DNA of 64,000 bases from Pseudomonas sp. A-1 (GCF_004801855.1 NZ_SSTC01000020.1:1-64000); one strand, 5' to 3'; positions 28,486 through 35,879 are shown, counted from the stretch's first letter. A program made the numbers and translations. Notes: generated from the sequence alone by a model not told the origin.

Positions 28486-28835
28486 GCAACGTCGCAGCCA
28501 TCACCACCAGCAAGGCCGAGGCGCTGGCCGGCGAGCTGCTGGGCGCCCACGACTTCCCCGAGCTGGGCAGTCTGCTGGCGGCAGAGCGCAAGCACTCCAC
28601 CCGCCTGTGGACGGTGCTGAACGAGCTGCGCCTGCATGGCGAGCTGCCGGCCTGGGCGCGCGAGCTGGACGCCGGCACCGGCCGCCAGTGGGAAGCCATG
28701 ATGCAAGCCCGCGCCGACCTGGACAGGGCCCTGGCCGAAGTCCTCGGTGACCCGCAGGGCGACCAGCAGCCTGCCGCCGAGCACGCCGTCCACCAGTTCT
28801 TCGCCGCTCGCTACCGCAACACCACCGAGGGCTGA
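28482..28835 (+). CDS. Small hypothetical protein of the element (GTG start)
   Basis: 117 aa beginning at GTG (28482) in the GTGA overlap with the previous gene, with GGGGG upstream; no suitable ATG exists nearby. Predicted helical, Ala/Leu/Glu-rich (SKAEALAGELLGAHDFPELGSLLAAER). No family recognised. Confidence 0.6.
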   Translation: MSNVAAITTSKAEALAGELLGAHDFPELGSLLAAERKHSTRLWTVLNELRLHGELPAWARELDAGTGRQWEAMMQARADLDRALAEVLGDPQGDQQPAAEHAVHQFFAARYRNTTEG

Positions 28836-28838
28836 CCC

Positions 28839-29084
28839 ATGACCGATTTTCAACGCTGCCAGCAGGCGGCGACGGCCCCGGCTTGCCCGGAGAAAGCTGT
28901 CCTGTCGCTGATCCCGTACCACCTGGAGCTGATCCGCGCCGCCAGCGAAGCGCATCGCCGCGTGCTGAACACCCGCGCCACCGACCCGGAGTGGCCGGAA
29001 GCACACCGCGCCTGGCTCAACGCCGCCGAGTCGCTGGCGGTCGCCATCATCCACCAAGCCGAGCGGGAGGCCCGCCATGGCTGA
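28839..29084 (+). CDS. Small hypothetical protein of the element
   Basis: 81 aa, MTDFQRCQQAATAPACPEK, then helical (LELIRAASEAHRRVLNTRA). GAGGG lies 9 nt upstream, at the end of the previous gene. It overlaps the next gene by 8 nt. Function not recognised. Confidence 0.58.
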   Translation: MTDFQRCQQAATAPACPEKAVLSLIPYHLELIRAASEAHRRVLNTRATDPEWPEAHRAWLNAAESLAVAIIHQAEREARHG

Positions 29085-29382
29085 CCAGCGCAACCCGTAT
29101 GACGGAGAAATGGCGTTCCGGCTCGCCGACATGATCGACAGGGCCGACCAGCGCCGGGCGGATCGGCTCAGGAAGCAGGCCGAGCGCGACGCCCTGTGGC
29201 GCAAGCGCATGCGTTCCGCGACCACCACCATCATGGCCATCGGCGCCATGGGCGACCACATAGCGCAGCGCCTGCCGGAGAACGACAAGCTGCGCTTCGC
29301 CGCGACCTGGATCGTTGAGTCTGCGGATCAGCTGGAGGCGATGTTTCTGGCCATGGCCACCGAGGAGGCCGAGGATGAATGA
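29077..29382 (+). CDS. Small hypothetical protein of the element
   Basis: 101 aa, charged N-terminal helix (ADMIDRADQRRADRLRKQAERD) and a C-terminal helix with acidic tail. GGGAGG precedes the ATG. It overlaps both neighbours by 8 nt; the downstream one is the primase-helicase, so co-translation is likely. No family recognised. Confidence 0.6.
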   Translation: MADQRNPYDGEMAFRLADMIDRADQRRADRLRKQAERDALWRKRMRSATTTIMAIGAMGDHIAQRLPENDKLRFAATWIVESADQLEAMFLAMATEEAEDE

Positions 29383-31615
29383 TCCCGTGATTCCCCTGCG
29401 CCGCGCTGCTGGCGATCCGCTCGACCTGCTGTTGTCGCGCCTGGAGGGTGTGAAGAAGACCGGCGCACGCTACGTCGCTCGCTGCCCGGCGCACGACGAC
29501 AAGTCGCCCTCCCTGAGCCTGTCACGCGGCGATGATGGTCGCGCCCTGGTCCACTGCTACGCCGGCTGCGAGGCCCGCGACGTGCTGGCCGCGGTTGGCC
29601 TGGAACTGCGCGACCTGTTCCCCGACAACCTGAGTGGCGAGCAGCGCCAGCAGTACCGCCGCGAGAAGCTGACCAAGGAACGGAACTTCGAGCGCCTGGT
29701 GATCGAGGCCGCCAAGGGCAGCGCCGCAGCACTGAACGACGAAGACCTGGCCCGGCTGGCGCTGGCGCAGGAACGCATCGACCAGCTTGAACGGGAGCTG
29801 GGCGAGCTGGATACGCTGCCCGAGGTGGCGCCGGATCGCCCGGGCTGGGCGGTGTACGAGTCGTGGGTACGCAACGAGAAGGGCGCGCGGCTCAAGCCGG
29901 GCGTCTACTGGCACGGCTACCGGCGCACCAAGGAGGACGAGGAAGGCGTCTCGAGCGAGGACAGCGAGCGCCCCCTGCGGGACGAGTGGATCGCGTCCCC
30001 GGTGTTCGTCGAGGCCCGCACCCTCAACAGCGACGACGGCACCGAGGGCCGGCTGCTGCGCCTGGTGACGCATGGCGGCAGCAAGGAGTGGACCATGCCC
30101 ATGGAGATGCTGGGCGGCAGTGGCGAGGAGATCCGTCGCGCGCTGTTCGCCATGGGTGCGGTGATCGCGCCGCGGCAGCGAGGCCGCTTTCTGGAGTACC
30201 TGCTGGAGCAGCAGCCGCGGCAGACCATCGCCACCACCAGCCGGCCGGGCTGGCATGAGTCGGGGGTATTCGTGCTGCCCAATCGCACCATCGGCGGCGA
30301 GGGGGTGCGCTTCCAGTCGTCAGGCCGCGCGCCGGACCTGTTCCGGGTGCGTGGCGAGCTGGCGCAGTGGCAGGCGCAGGTGGGCGCCCGCTGTGCGGGC
30401 AACCCTGTGCTGACCTTGGCGGTGGGCTGTGCGCTGGCCGGCCCGCTGCTGAATCTGGTGAAGGTGAACGGCGGGGGCGTCCATCTGGTCGGCGACAGTT
30501 CGAAGGGGAAGTCGCTGGCGCAACTGGTCGGCGCGTCGGTCTGGGGCGATCCGGGGCCGGCAGGCTTCGGCGCTTCCTGGTGCATGACCAAGAACGGCTT
30601 GGAGATCGAGGCCGCTTCCCGCAACGACACCATGCTATCGCTGGACGAGATCAAGCGCGCCAACCCGAAGGACATTCAGGAGATGGCCTACTCGCTGGCC
30701 AACGGGCAGGGCAAGGGCACCATGACCCGCGAGCGGGAGGGCCGCCAGAAGCTCGCCTGGCGCCTGCTGACCATCTCCAGCGGTGAGCGGTCGCTGTCCG
30801 AGCATGCGGCCCTGTCCGGCGATCCGGCGCACGCTGGCGCCGAGCTGCGCATGGTGGACGTGAACGCCGGCACCCGGGCGCATGGCGCCTTCGACGACTG
30901 CCATGGCCTGGACGGGGCAGGCTTCCACAGGGCCATGACCGGCGCCGTCGGCGAGCACTACGGGCACCTGGGCCCGGCCTTCGTCGAGAAGCTGACCGCC
31001 GGCAACGACCGCGCCGGGCTGCTGGAGGACTTCGCCAAGGTGCGCGCCGAGTTCCAAGCGGACAGCGCGCAGGCCGGCCGGGTGGCGGATCGCTTTGCGG
31101 TGATCGCCCTGGCCGGTGAGATGGCCATCGCCTACGGGCTGTTGCCCTGGCCGGTGGGCACCAGCCTGGCGGATAGCCTGCTGCTGTACCGGGAGTGGCT
31201 GGAGCGGGTGGGCAGCGGCAGTGCCGAGGACCGGCAGATCCTGGCCAGCCTCGCCCGCTTCATCGAGCGCCACGGCGATAGCCGTTTCTCCGATGTGCAC
31301 GCCCCCGAGACGGACAGCCGCATCCGTGACCGTGCCGGGTACTGGGAGGACGAGCCGAATCGCCGGCTGTTCCTGTTCAACACGTCCGGCCTGCAAGAGG
31401 CCGCCCACGGCTTCGGGCTGGCGCGCATCGTCACGGCGCTGGATACGGCCGGCGCCATCGCCAAGCGGGACATCGAGAAGGGCCAGAAGCGCAACACCAA
31501 GAAGTACACGCTCCCTGGCGGCAATGGCAAAGGGCGGCGCCCTGGCCTGTATGTGATCGACCCCGACCGGCTGGAGATGGCCGGTACCAACGACAACACA
31601 CACGCAGGAACCTAG
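29375..31615 (+). CDS. Replication protein: CHC2 zinc finger plus DUF927 (primase-helicase type)
   Basis: 746 aa. The N-terminal CHC2-type zinc finger has Cys37-x-x-His40 and Cys61-x-x-x-Cys65 (ARCPAHDDKSPSLSL, HCYAGCEARDVL). A linker with charged helices follows. The DUF927 ATPase domain has a P-loop GDSSKGKS at 373-380 and Walker B MLSLDE at 420-425. No obvious Toprim domain separates the two, so primase activity is uncertain. Related proteins drive replication of P4-like satellites, PICIs and mobilizable elements. Iterons lie just downstream, suggesting it acts at an adjacent origin. Confidence 0.88.
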   Translation: MNDPVIPLRRAAGDPLDLLLSRLEGVKKTGARYVARCPAHDDKSPSLSLSRGDDGRALVHCYAGCEARDVLAAVGLELRDLFPDNLSGEQRQQYRREKLTKERNFERLVIEAAKGSAAALNDEDLARLALAQERIDQLERELGELDTLPEVAPDRPGWAVYESWVRNEKGARLKPGVYWHGYRRTKEDEEGVSSEDSERPLRDEWIASPVFVEARTLNSDDGTEGRLLRLVTHGGSKEWTMPMEMLGGSGEEIRRALFAMGAVIAPRQRGRFLEYLLEQQPRQTIATTSRPGWHESGVFVLPNRTIGGEGVRFQSSGRAPDLFRVRGELAQWQAQVGARCAGNPVLTLAVGCALAGPLLNLVKVNGGGVHLVGDSSKGKSLAQLVGASVWGDPGPAGFGASWCMTKNGLEIEAASRNDTMLSLDEIKRANPKDIQEMAYSLANGQGKGTMTREREGRQKLAWRLLTISSGERSLSEHAALSGDPAHAGAELRMVDVNAGTRAHGAFDDCHGLDGAGFHRAMTGAVGEHYGHLGPAFVEKLTAGNDRAGLLEDFAKVRAEFQADSAQAGRVADRFAVIALAGEMAIAYGLLPWPVGTSLADSLLLYREWLERVGSGSAEDRQILASLARFIERHGDSRFSDVHAPETDSRIRDRAGYWEDEPNRRLFLFNTSGLQEAAHGFGLARIVTALDTAGAIAKRDIEKGQKRNTKKYTLPGGNGKGRRPGLYVIDPDRLEMAGTNDNTHAGT

Positions 31616-31622
31616 AAACCAA

Positions 31623-31868
31623 GGGACAGCAGGGACAAAGGGACAGAGCCAGTATCGACGCGGCTTCCAGCCATTTTCTGGCCTGTCCCTTGAAGAGAGA
31701 GAGGAGGGACAAAGGGACACACACCACCTTGTGAATACAGGTGGCCTTGCTCCTGCTCCCCTGGCTGGCCAGTCCCTGAGAACTGGCGAGGGACCGCCGT
31801 TCCTAGTGCACAGGGACGGCTGAAAGCCGCATGGCACTAGGGCTGTATCCGTTTTGTCCCTTCGTCCC
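31623..31868. repeat. GGGAC iteron cluster, candidate replication origin
   Basis: The 305-bp gene-free interval 31616-31920 contains 11 copies of GGGAC or its complement: direct at 31623, 31632, 31640, 31706, 31714, 31790, 31813 and inverted at 31685, 31772, 31856, 31864. The commonest form is AGGGACA at 8-9 bp spacing. A repeat cluster directly after a primase-helicase gene is the usual place for ori or crr in P4-like elements. No gene fits in this interval. Confidence 0.6.
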
Positions 31869-31920
31869 TCGGTTTTTCGATTTCTAGAGAAACATGTGAT
31901 GAGTAACGCGAGAGAGGCCC

Positions 31921-32337
31921 ATGGCTCTGCTGGCGAAGCTGTTCGAGCAACTGGAAAACGAGCCTGAAAAGTCAGGTATCTGTAGCGAAAAGGCGGGCGC
32001 CCCAGTCGAGTCGGTAAGCATGGCGAAGGTTGCCGCACTGGCGCCGGCCATCAACGACCACCGAGCCGCCCCGGTACCACCGCCAGCGCCAGCAGCGCTG
32101 GCACCCACCCCAACCCCTGCGCCAGCAGCAGAGCGCACTGCAGAGGCGGCCAGCGAGCCGCAGCGCATCGTCCGCACCGCCGCCACGGCTGCGCCGGCCT
32201 GGCTGGCCGCGCGTGATGCCTACCTGAGCCACGCCATGACCTGCCGCGCCTGCCATGCCCCGACCGGCCGCTACTGCCCGGCCGGCGCCGAGCTGCGCGT
32301 CACCTACGACACGACCCCCATGGAGCCGACCCGATGA
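31921..32337 (+). CDS. Hypothetical protein with C-terminal Cys/His knuckle
   Basis: 138 aa. The N-terminal helix (ALLAKLFEQLENEPEKSG) is followed by an Ala/Pro-rich low-complexity linker and a C-terminal AWLAARDAYLSH plus CRACHAPTGRYC that looks like a small zinc knuckle. Such proteins recur in Pseudomonas integrative elements after the primase gene. GAGAGAGG precedes the ATG. It overlaps the next gene by 4 nt. Confidence 0.65.
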   Translation: MALLAKLFEQLENEPEKSGICSEKAGAPVESVSMAKVAALAPAINDHRAAPVPPPAPAALAPTPTPAPAAERTAEAASEPQRIVRTAATAAPAWLAARDAYLSHAMTCRACHAPTGRYCPAGAELRVTYDTTPMEPTR

Positions 32338-33020
32338 CCGCCACGACCATCGCCACGCTGGAGGCCGCCTTGCACCTGTTGCGGCTCGCCATGAAGCCGG
32401 GCGCCAGCCTGCGCGACCGCCTGACCATCACCCGCCTGGTGCTGCGCCGCGTCTGCGCCTGCCGCTCGGCGATCCACGACCAGCGTCATGCCCTGCGCCG
32501 GCAGGCCCGGCTGATGCGCGAGCGCGGCCCGTTCGCCCAGCGGCGCGCCAAGGAGCTGGAGCAGCAGGCCGACAGCCACGGCGCCGAGGATCTGGAGCTG
32601 TCCCGCCCGGTGCTGCTGGCCTTCGGGGAGGCTCTGTTGAGCGACTGCAACGGCTACATGACCGCTCTGGGCTTCGATGCCGTGTGCGACCTGCTGAACG
32701 TCAACCGCATCGAGCGCGAGCAGGCCCGCGCCGAAGGGGTGGCCGATCTGGCCGGGCTGGTGTTCGTTCACAACCTGGAGGACAGCGCCAGCCACCGCGG
32801 CGAGGACTGGAAGCGCGGCCCGCTGTTCGATGCCTGCCTGGCTGCCATGGCCGAGTTCATGAGGCGCACGCCGCGCCACCTGCGCCCCGATCCGTTCGCG
32901 CCTGGTGGTCCGCTGTACGGGGTGCCGGTGATGGAGCTCCACCCGGACGGCAGCATGACCACCAAGCGCCCGGCGCTGGTTGTTCACGACCGCAACGGCT
33001 CCCGCATGGTGGAGCGATAG
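32334..33020 (+). CDS. Hypothetical protein of the element
   Basis: 228 aa, soluble, helical and Arg-rich in the first half (RLVLRRVCACRSAIHDQRHALRRQARLMRERG). The C-terminal half carries PLYGVPVMELHPDGSMTTKRPALVVHD, strand-rich. No known catalytic motif. Coupled to the preceding zinc-knuckle gene by ATGA. Base composition still matches the replication module, unlike the next two genes. Confidence 0.62.
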   Translation: MTATTIATLEAALHLLRLAMKPGASLRDRLTITRLVLRRVCACRSAIHDQRHALRRQARLMRERGPFAQRRAKELEQQADSHGAEDLELSRPVLLAFGEALLSDCNGYMTALGFDAVCDLLNVNRIEREQARAEGVADLAGLVFVHNLEDSASHRGEDWKRGPLFDACLAAMAEFMRRTPRHLRPDPFAPGGPLYGVPVMELHPDGSMTTKRPALVVHDRNGSRMVER

Positions 33021-33195
33021 GCCCGCCCGCCCGGCTGCTGGGGTTCGCCCTGGAGGCCGGGCGGTTGAGTGCGCCACCACAGGCGGCTACCCTCGGCGCA
33101 ACTGATCGGCGTCTGGCCGTTCTATGCCTGTATCAATGGGCAGCTATGGATGATTACTTGCAGGTATGCTGCTGGAAGTTCAGGGAGGACGCTGC

Positions 33196-33963
33196 ATGTG
33201 GGTTTGGCGGGATAAGCGGGAAAAGTGGTTGCTTGCTGGTGCGATATCGGCATTTGTGCTGGTGTGCTTGGTTAATGCCAAGTTGCCTCTATGGCCAGTC
33301 CTTGAAGGTACTACCACTGCTGCCTTTCTGCGCGCAGATGCGACTGCCAGTGTAACTAGTGATCTGTTAATCGGTCTGATCTCTGCTTACATGTTTTACT
33401 TAGCAATAGATCTGCTTCCGAGGCATCGTAAGGAGCAGCGAACCCTTCGGGTACTCAATCTGCTGGTGGCTTCCGTGGCAGACGCGTTCCATCAAGCGCG
33501 AATTTTTGGACACGAGACGCCAATTTCCTCTATCGATGTCAAAGTTATAGACCCTGTCCTGTTGGATGGGATGGCTAGTGAAGCGAAAAAGCCTGATCCA
33601 GAAGTTTTACGTCTGAAATGTGCAACGGAAACTGCGCACTCCAGATACCCTGATTTTCAGCACTCGCTGATTCTAGCCTCTGCCATTTCTGCTGATCATG
33701 CTCTGGAGTGGTTGGTACTCACAGACAAGATTCGCCTGCTGGCCGAGGTTTACGGCACGATGCCCGATAATCCATTTTCCTACATGATGGATGGCCGCCC
33801 CTCCAAAGAGCAGATGGATGATTTGCTGGTGGTGCACAGCTACAGCCAATTCCTCGAAAAGAGAAAATCATACGAATCCACGATGCAGTTTCGGGTCATG
33901 GAAGCAATGGAAGCTGCGGCCCAGTGGTCGCGTTTCGCTAATGGAGTTTCGCAGCATGGCTAA
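33196..33963 (+). CDS. Membrane protein of a low-GC cargo pair (unknown function)
   Basis: 255 aa. Two membrane segments near the N-terminus (WLLAGAISAFVLVCLVNA and SDLLIGLISAYMFYLAI, separated by about 30 residues), then LPRHRKEQRTLRVLN and a cytosolic helical domain of about 170 residues. The start at 33196 (MWVWRDKREKW) has GGGAGG 7 nt upstream; an ATG ten codons earlier lacks a good site. Codon use is clearly more A/T-rich than in the neighbouring element genes, a sign of separate acquisition. It overlaps the nuclease gene by 8 nt. Not recognised; a membrane-anchored partner of the nuclease is plausible. Confidence 0.72.
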   Translation: MWVWRDKREKWLLAGAISAFVLVCLVNAKLPLWPVLEGTTTAAFLRADATASVTSDLLIGLISAYMFYLAIDLLPRHRKEQRTLRVLNLLVASVADAFHQARIFGHETPISSIDVKVIDPVLLDGMASEAKKPDPEVLRLKCATETAHSRYPDFQHSLILASAISADHALEWLVLTDKIRLLAEVYGTMPDNPFSYMMDGRPSKEQMDDLLVVHSYSQFLEKRKSYESTMQFRVMEAMEAAAQWSRFANGVSQHG

Positions 33964-34663
33964 TGCACGTCTCCTCGATGGCTCCTTGATTGATGCTGCC
34001 GACTTCACTCCAGAGGCTTGGGAAGGCATGAAATCTGCCAGTGCAACGGACCCTCTGCTTTTCACAATGGATTGTTGTGGTGCGCGAGCTGTTTTGAAAA
34101 CAAGCATCTATGGCGTCCAGTTCTTTGCACACTACTCGGATGAGTGTGCCACCGCCCCGGAAACGCAGTGGCATGTCGCAGGGAAAGACATGGTCATGGG
34201 AGAGTTGCAAGACCTAGGTATCCAAGGGGTGCTGGAAAAGTCTGGGGGAGCTGGCAAGCGCAAGTGGCGGGCTGACATTTACTTCGAGCTGCCTGGTCGG
34301 CGTGTGGCTATCGAGATCCAACACTCCTATCTGAATTACCGGGACTTTCTGAGGCGCCAAGAGCGATATAGGCATGATGGCGTGGAGTGCTACTGGCTGG
34401 TGCGGCATGAGAACGTTTATCCAGCGCTCTGTAAAACAGTTGTCAGGAACAGACTCAAAACCGAGCATGGGAATAAGTGGCCTGCGCCACCTGCTCAAGT
34501 TTATCCGGCGATTCCGGATATGTTCTTCGCCATTCTGCTTCCTGAACGTGACCCTCAAGTAGTTGTACCGGGCTTGGCTGTGCAGACTAAAACTCTGCTG
34601 CAGGCAATCGTGGCCGGGAACCTCCGCTATAACGGCGACTACTGGTCGATTTCAGAGGCGTAG
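33956..34663 (+). CDS. CoiA-like PD-(D/E)XK nuclease family protein
   Basis: 235 aa. It has the CoiA layout: an N-terminal Cys/His region (DCCGARAV, then FFAHYSDEC), the PETQWHVAGKD helix, and the nuclease core with Asp107 (WRADIYFEL) and Glu120-Ile-Gln122 (VAIEIQHS), an ExQ variant of the (D/E)xK motif, followed by NYRDFLRRQERYRHDGV. The start at 33956 has GGAG 9 nt upstream. It overlaps the membrane-protein gene and shares its lower GC. CoiA acts in competence in Firmicutes; in mobile elements the homologues are uncharacterised. Catalysis and role are inferred. Confidence 0.78.
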   Translation: MANARLLDGSLIDAADFTPEAWEGMKSASATDPLLFTMDCCGARAVLKTSIYGVQFFAHYSDECATAPETQWHVAGKDMVMGELQDLGIQGVLEKSGGAGKRKWRADIYFELPGRRVAIEIQHSYLNYRDFLRRQERYRHDGVECYWLVRHENVYPALCKTVVRNRLKTEHGNKWPAPPAQVYPAIPDMFFAILLPERDPQVVVPGLAVQTKTLLQAIVAGNLRYNGDYWSISEA

Positions 34664-34894
34664 ATTTCTCCCTGCCCTTGATCAGATACTGGCAGACGTG
34701 TTTTCAACTCATCTGGTCAGGCCCCCACCGGGCTGGTACGAAGCCAGTACGAGCCACCACGCGCAACAGCGCAACGCAACGTGCAACACCGTCACGCGGG
34801 AGCTGTTCGCGCCGAGGTTAGCACCCTGGGCGACCGCTCCAGAGCGACGACAGTGCCCGAGCTGTGTCGGCAGTGCTGTCTCACCATTCCACGC

Positions 34895-34950
34895 GGTATC
34901 CAGCGAGGTATCCACGGGTTTCCACGTTTGGTTACCACCCGCGGTTACCA
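34895..34950. repeat. Second iteron array, five GGTWWCCA copies
   Basis: GGTATCCA (34895, 34907), GGTTTCCA (34917) and GGTTACCA (34930, 34943) lie in one orientation with 10-13 bp spacing, all followed by C or G. The last copies sit inside an inverted repeat CGGGTTTCC...GGAAACCCG (34915-34923 with 34952-34960). The interval 34664-35030 has no gene. It could be a second origin, a packaging-protein binding array or an operator for the following gene. Confidence 0.55.
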
Positions 34951-35030
34951 CGGAAACCCGCGTCGGCCTGGCATTCCGCGCCAGTCACATAGCGTGACCC
35001 GCCACCAGGACATGGTGCGAGGTGGCGGCA

Positions 35031-35255
35031 ATGCGGGACATGACTTGTGCAGCGGAAATGCTGGTGACGATCGAGGGGCAGACCAAGCCGGCGATCCAGT
35101 GGGCGGCAGAGCGCGGCTTGAAGTGGCAGACGGTGAAGATGCGGCGCTTCCGCGGCTGGACCTGGGCCGAGGCGTTGCACCCTGAGCTGCGCAGCCGGGG
35201 CCGGTGGATGAAGTGCTGGGGCTGCGGCGCCCAGCTGCAGGCGGTGGCCTGCTGA
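35031..35255 (+). CDS. Small phage-type hypothetical protein
   Basis: 74 aa, MRDMTCAAEMLVTIEGQTKPAIQWAAERGLKWQTVKMRR. The middle resembles small proteins with an HTH-like helix pair found in Pseudomonas phages (QWAxERGLxWQTVKMRRxRG). The C-terminus has CWGCG. The ATG at 35031 has GAGG 8 nt upstream; an in-frame GTG three codons earlier is less likely. Possibly DNA-binding; function unknown. Confidence 0.65.
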   Translation: MRDMTCAAEMLVTIEGQTKPAIQWAAERGLKWQTVKMRRFRGWTWAEALHPELRSRGRWMKCWGCGAQLQAVAC

Positions 35256-35351
35256 TCGCTGCCGGCCTGGCAGTGCTGGCCACAGTTGCCACCGAGTTAA
35301 CACCCCCACGCGGGAAGGAAACAGCGTTTCCACCGATGGAAACACCCCAGT

Positions 35352-35482
35352 GCGCGAGGGGCGGAGAATTTTCCGAGCCCCCTGAAGGGCTGGCCGGCGC
35401 CGGCTGCCGCCATGGTTTCGCGAGCAGTACGCGCGTGCGCGCGAGGGGCGCCCGAATTTCTTCAGCCCCTAAAGGGCCGCCG
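35352..35482. repeat. Two imperfect 44-bp direct repeats with hairpins near the right end
   Basis: Each copy (35352-35395 and 35439-35482, 87 bp apart) starts with GCGCGAGGGGCG, continues with GAATTT/GAATTTT and contains a small hairpin AGCCCC...AGGGC. The 624-bp interval 35256-35879 holds these repeats, the right arm sites, attR and a terminator, but no convincing gene. A packaging (cos-like) or transfer role is possible but unproven. Confidence 0.5.
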
Positions 35483-35690
35483 GGTTTTCGGAGTCCACCA
35501 CGCGAGGAGCTTGCGCAGGCCGGCCCAGTGCGCAGGCCCGGTGCGCAGCCGCGTACCAGCTGCCGAGCGCGCCACCCCGCATCACCAGCCCTACGCACCT
35601 GGCGGGCAGCTACGCACTCTGCGCACCGCCGGCTGCCGAGCACCTGGAGGAGTCGCCGAGGCCGATCACCACCAGTGCCAGCCCCTTGGA

Positions 35691-35728
35691 TAGGGGTACT
35701 TTCGGATTTAGGGGTACGTTTAGGGGTA
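35691..35728. promoter_or_regulatory. Right integrase arm-type sites (TAGGGGTA repeats)
   Basis: Three direct copies of TAGGGGTA at 35691, 35709 and 35721. The last two copy the left-end pair almost exactly, with TTTAGGGGTA repeated at 12-bp spacing. Presence at both ends about 60-80 bp inside the att sites supports a recombination role. Confidence 0.55.
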
Positions 35729-35784
35729 TGGGTCGAGGCTGTGCCCCGTTGATTCCGCTATCTGTGAGGCCTGTGGGTGCGGTG

Positions 35785-35806
35785 TTCGACTCCTTTCACC
35801 GCACCA
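35785..35806 (+). repeat. attR: degenerate copy of the tRNA-Thr 3' end
   Basis: Matches the tRNA T-loop-to-CCA segment at 23546-23568 apart from one T-to-C change and loss of one G in the acceptor strand. The lost G creates a perfect 8-bp inverted repeat, GTGCGGTG (35777-35784) with CACCGCAC (35797-35804). Probably the right junction of the element. Confidence 0.6.
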
Positions 35807-35820
35807 CTGCTTCAGACCAG

Positions 35821-35860
35821 ACAGCCCGTTGCGCTTCGATGCGCAACGGGCTGTTTTGCT
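35821..35860. terminator. Strong hairpin terminator beyond attR
   Basis: A perfect 14-bp stem (35821-35834 with 35841-35854, ACAGCCCGTTGCGC) around TTCGAT, followed on the plus strand by TTTGCTTT. In the ancestral order it probably ended tRNA-Thr on the plus strand; nadC converges on it from the right. Confidence 0.8.
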
Positions 35861-35879
35861 TTGCGCGGTCGCAAAGCGC

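Larger units (their letters stand above)
23546..35806 (+). mobile_element. Integrated phage-satellite-like element (P4/PICI-like) in tRNA-Thr
   Basis: About 12.3 kb bounded by the tRNA-Thr 3' end and an imperfect copy at 35785-35806. All genes are on the plus strand: P4-type integrase, coiled-coil protein, AlpA-like regulator, Rha-like regulator, C4-like antisense RNA, small overlapping genes, CHC2-DUF927 primase-helicase, iterons, cargo pair and repeat-rich right end. TAGGGGTA motifs, likely integrase arm sites, occur near both ends. No capsid, terminase, portal, relaxase or type IV secretion gene is present, so transfer would need a helper phage or conjugative element. Satellite is favoured over mobilizable element by the AlpA, Rha and C4 modules, but this is inference. 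Confidence 0.82.

Noticed and set aside
34563-34997. 144-codon plus-strand frame after the nuclease gene
   Set aside because: It begins inside the nuclease gene in another frame, runs through the iteron array and has no family features.
23546-35806. CRISPR array in the element
   Set aside because: The repeats seen are short iterons or paired motifs without regular 30-bp repeats and unique spacers of equal length.
23740-35806. Relaxase/oriT, which would make the element a mobilizable plasmid-like IME
   Set aside because: No protein with relaxase HUH or MOB motifs was found; an oriT cannot be excluded by eye but is not supported.
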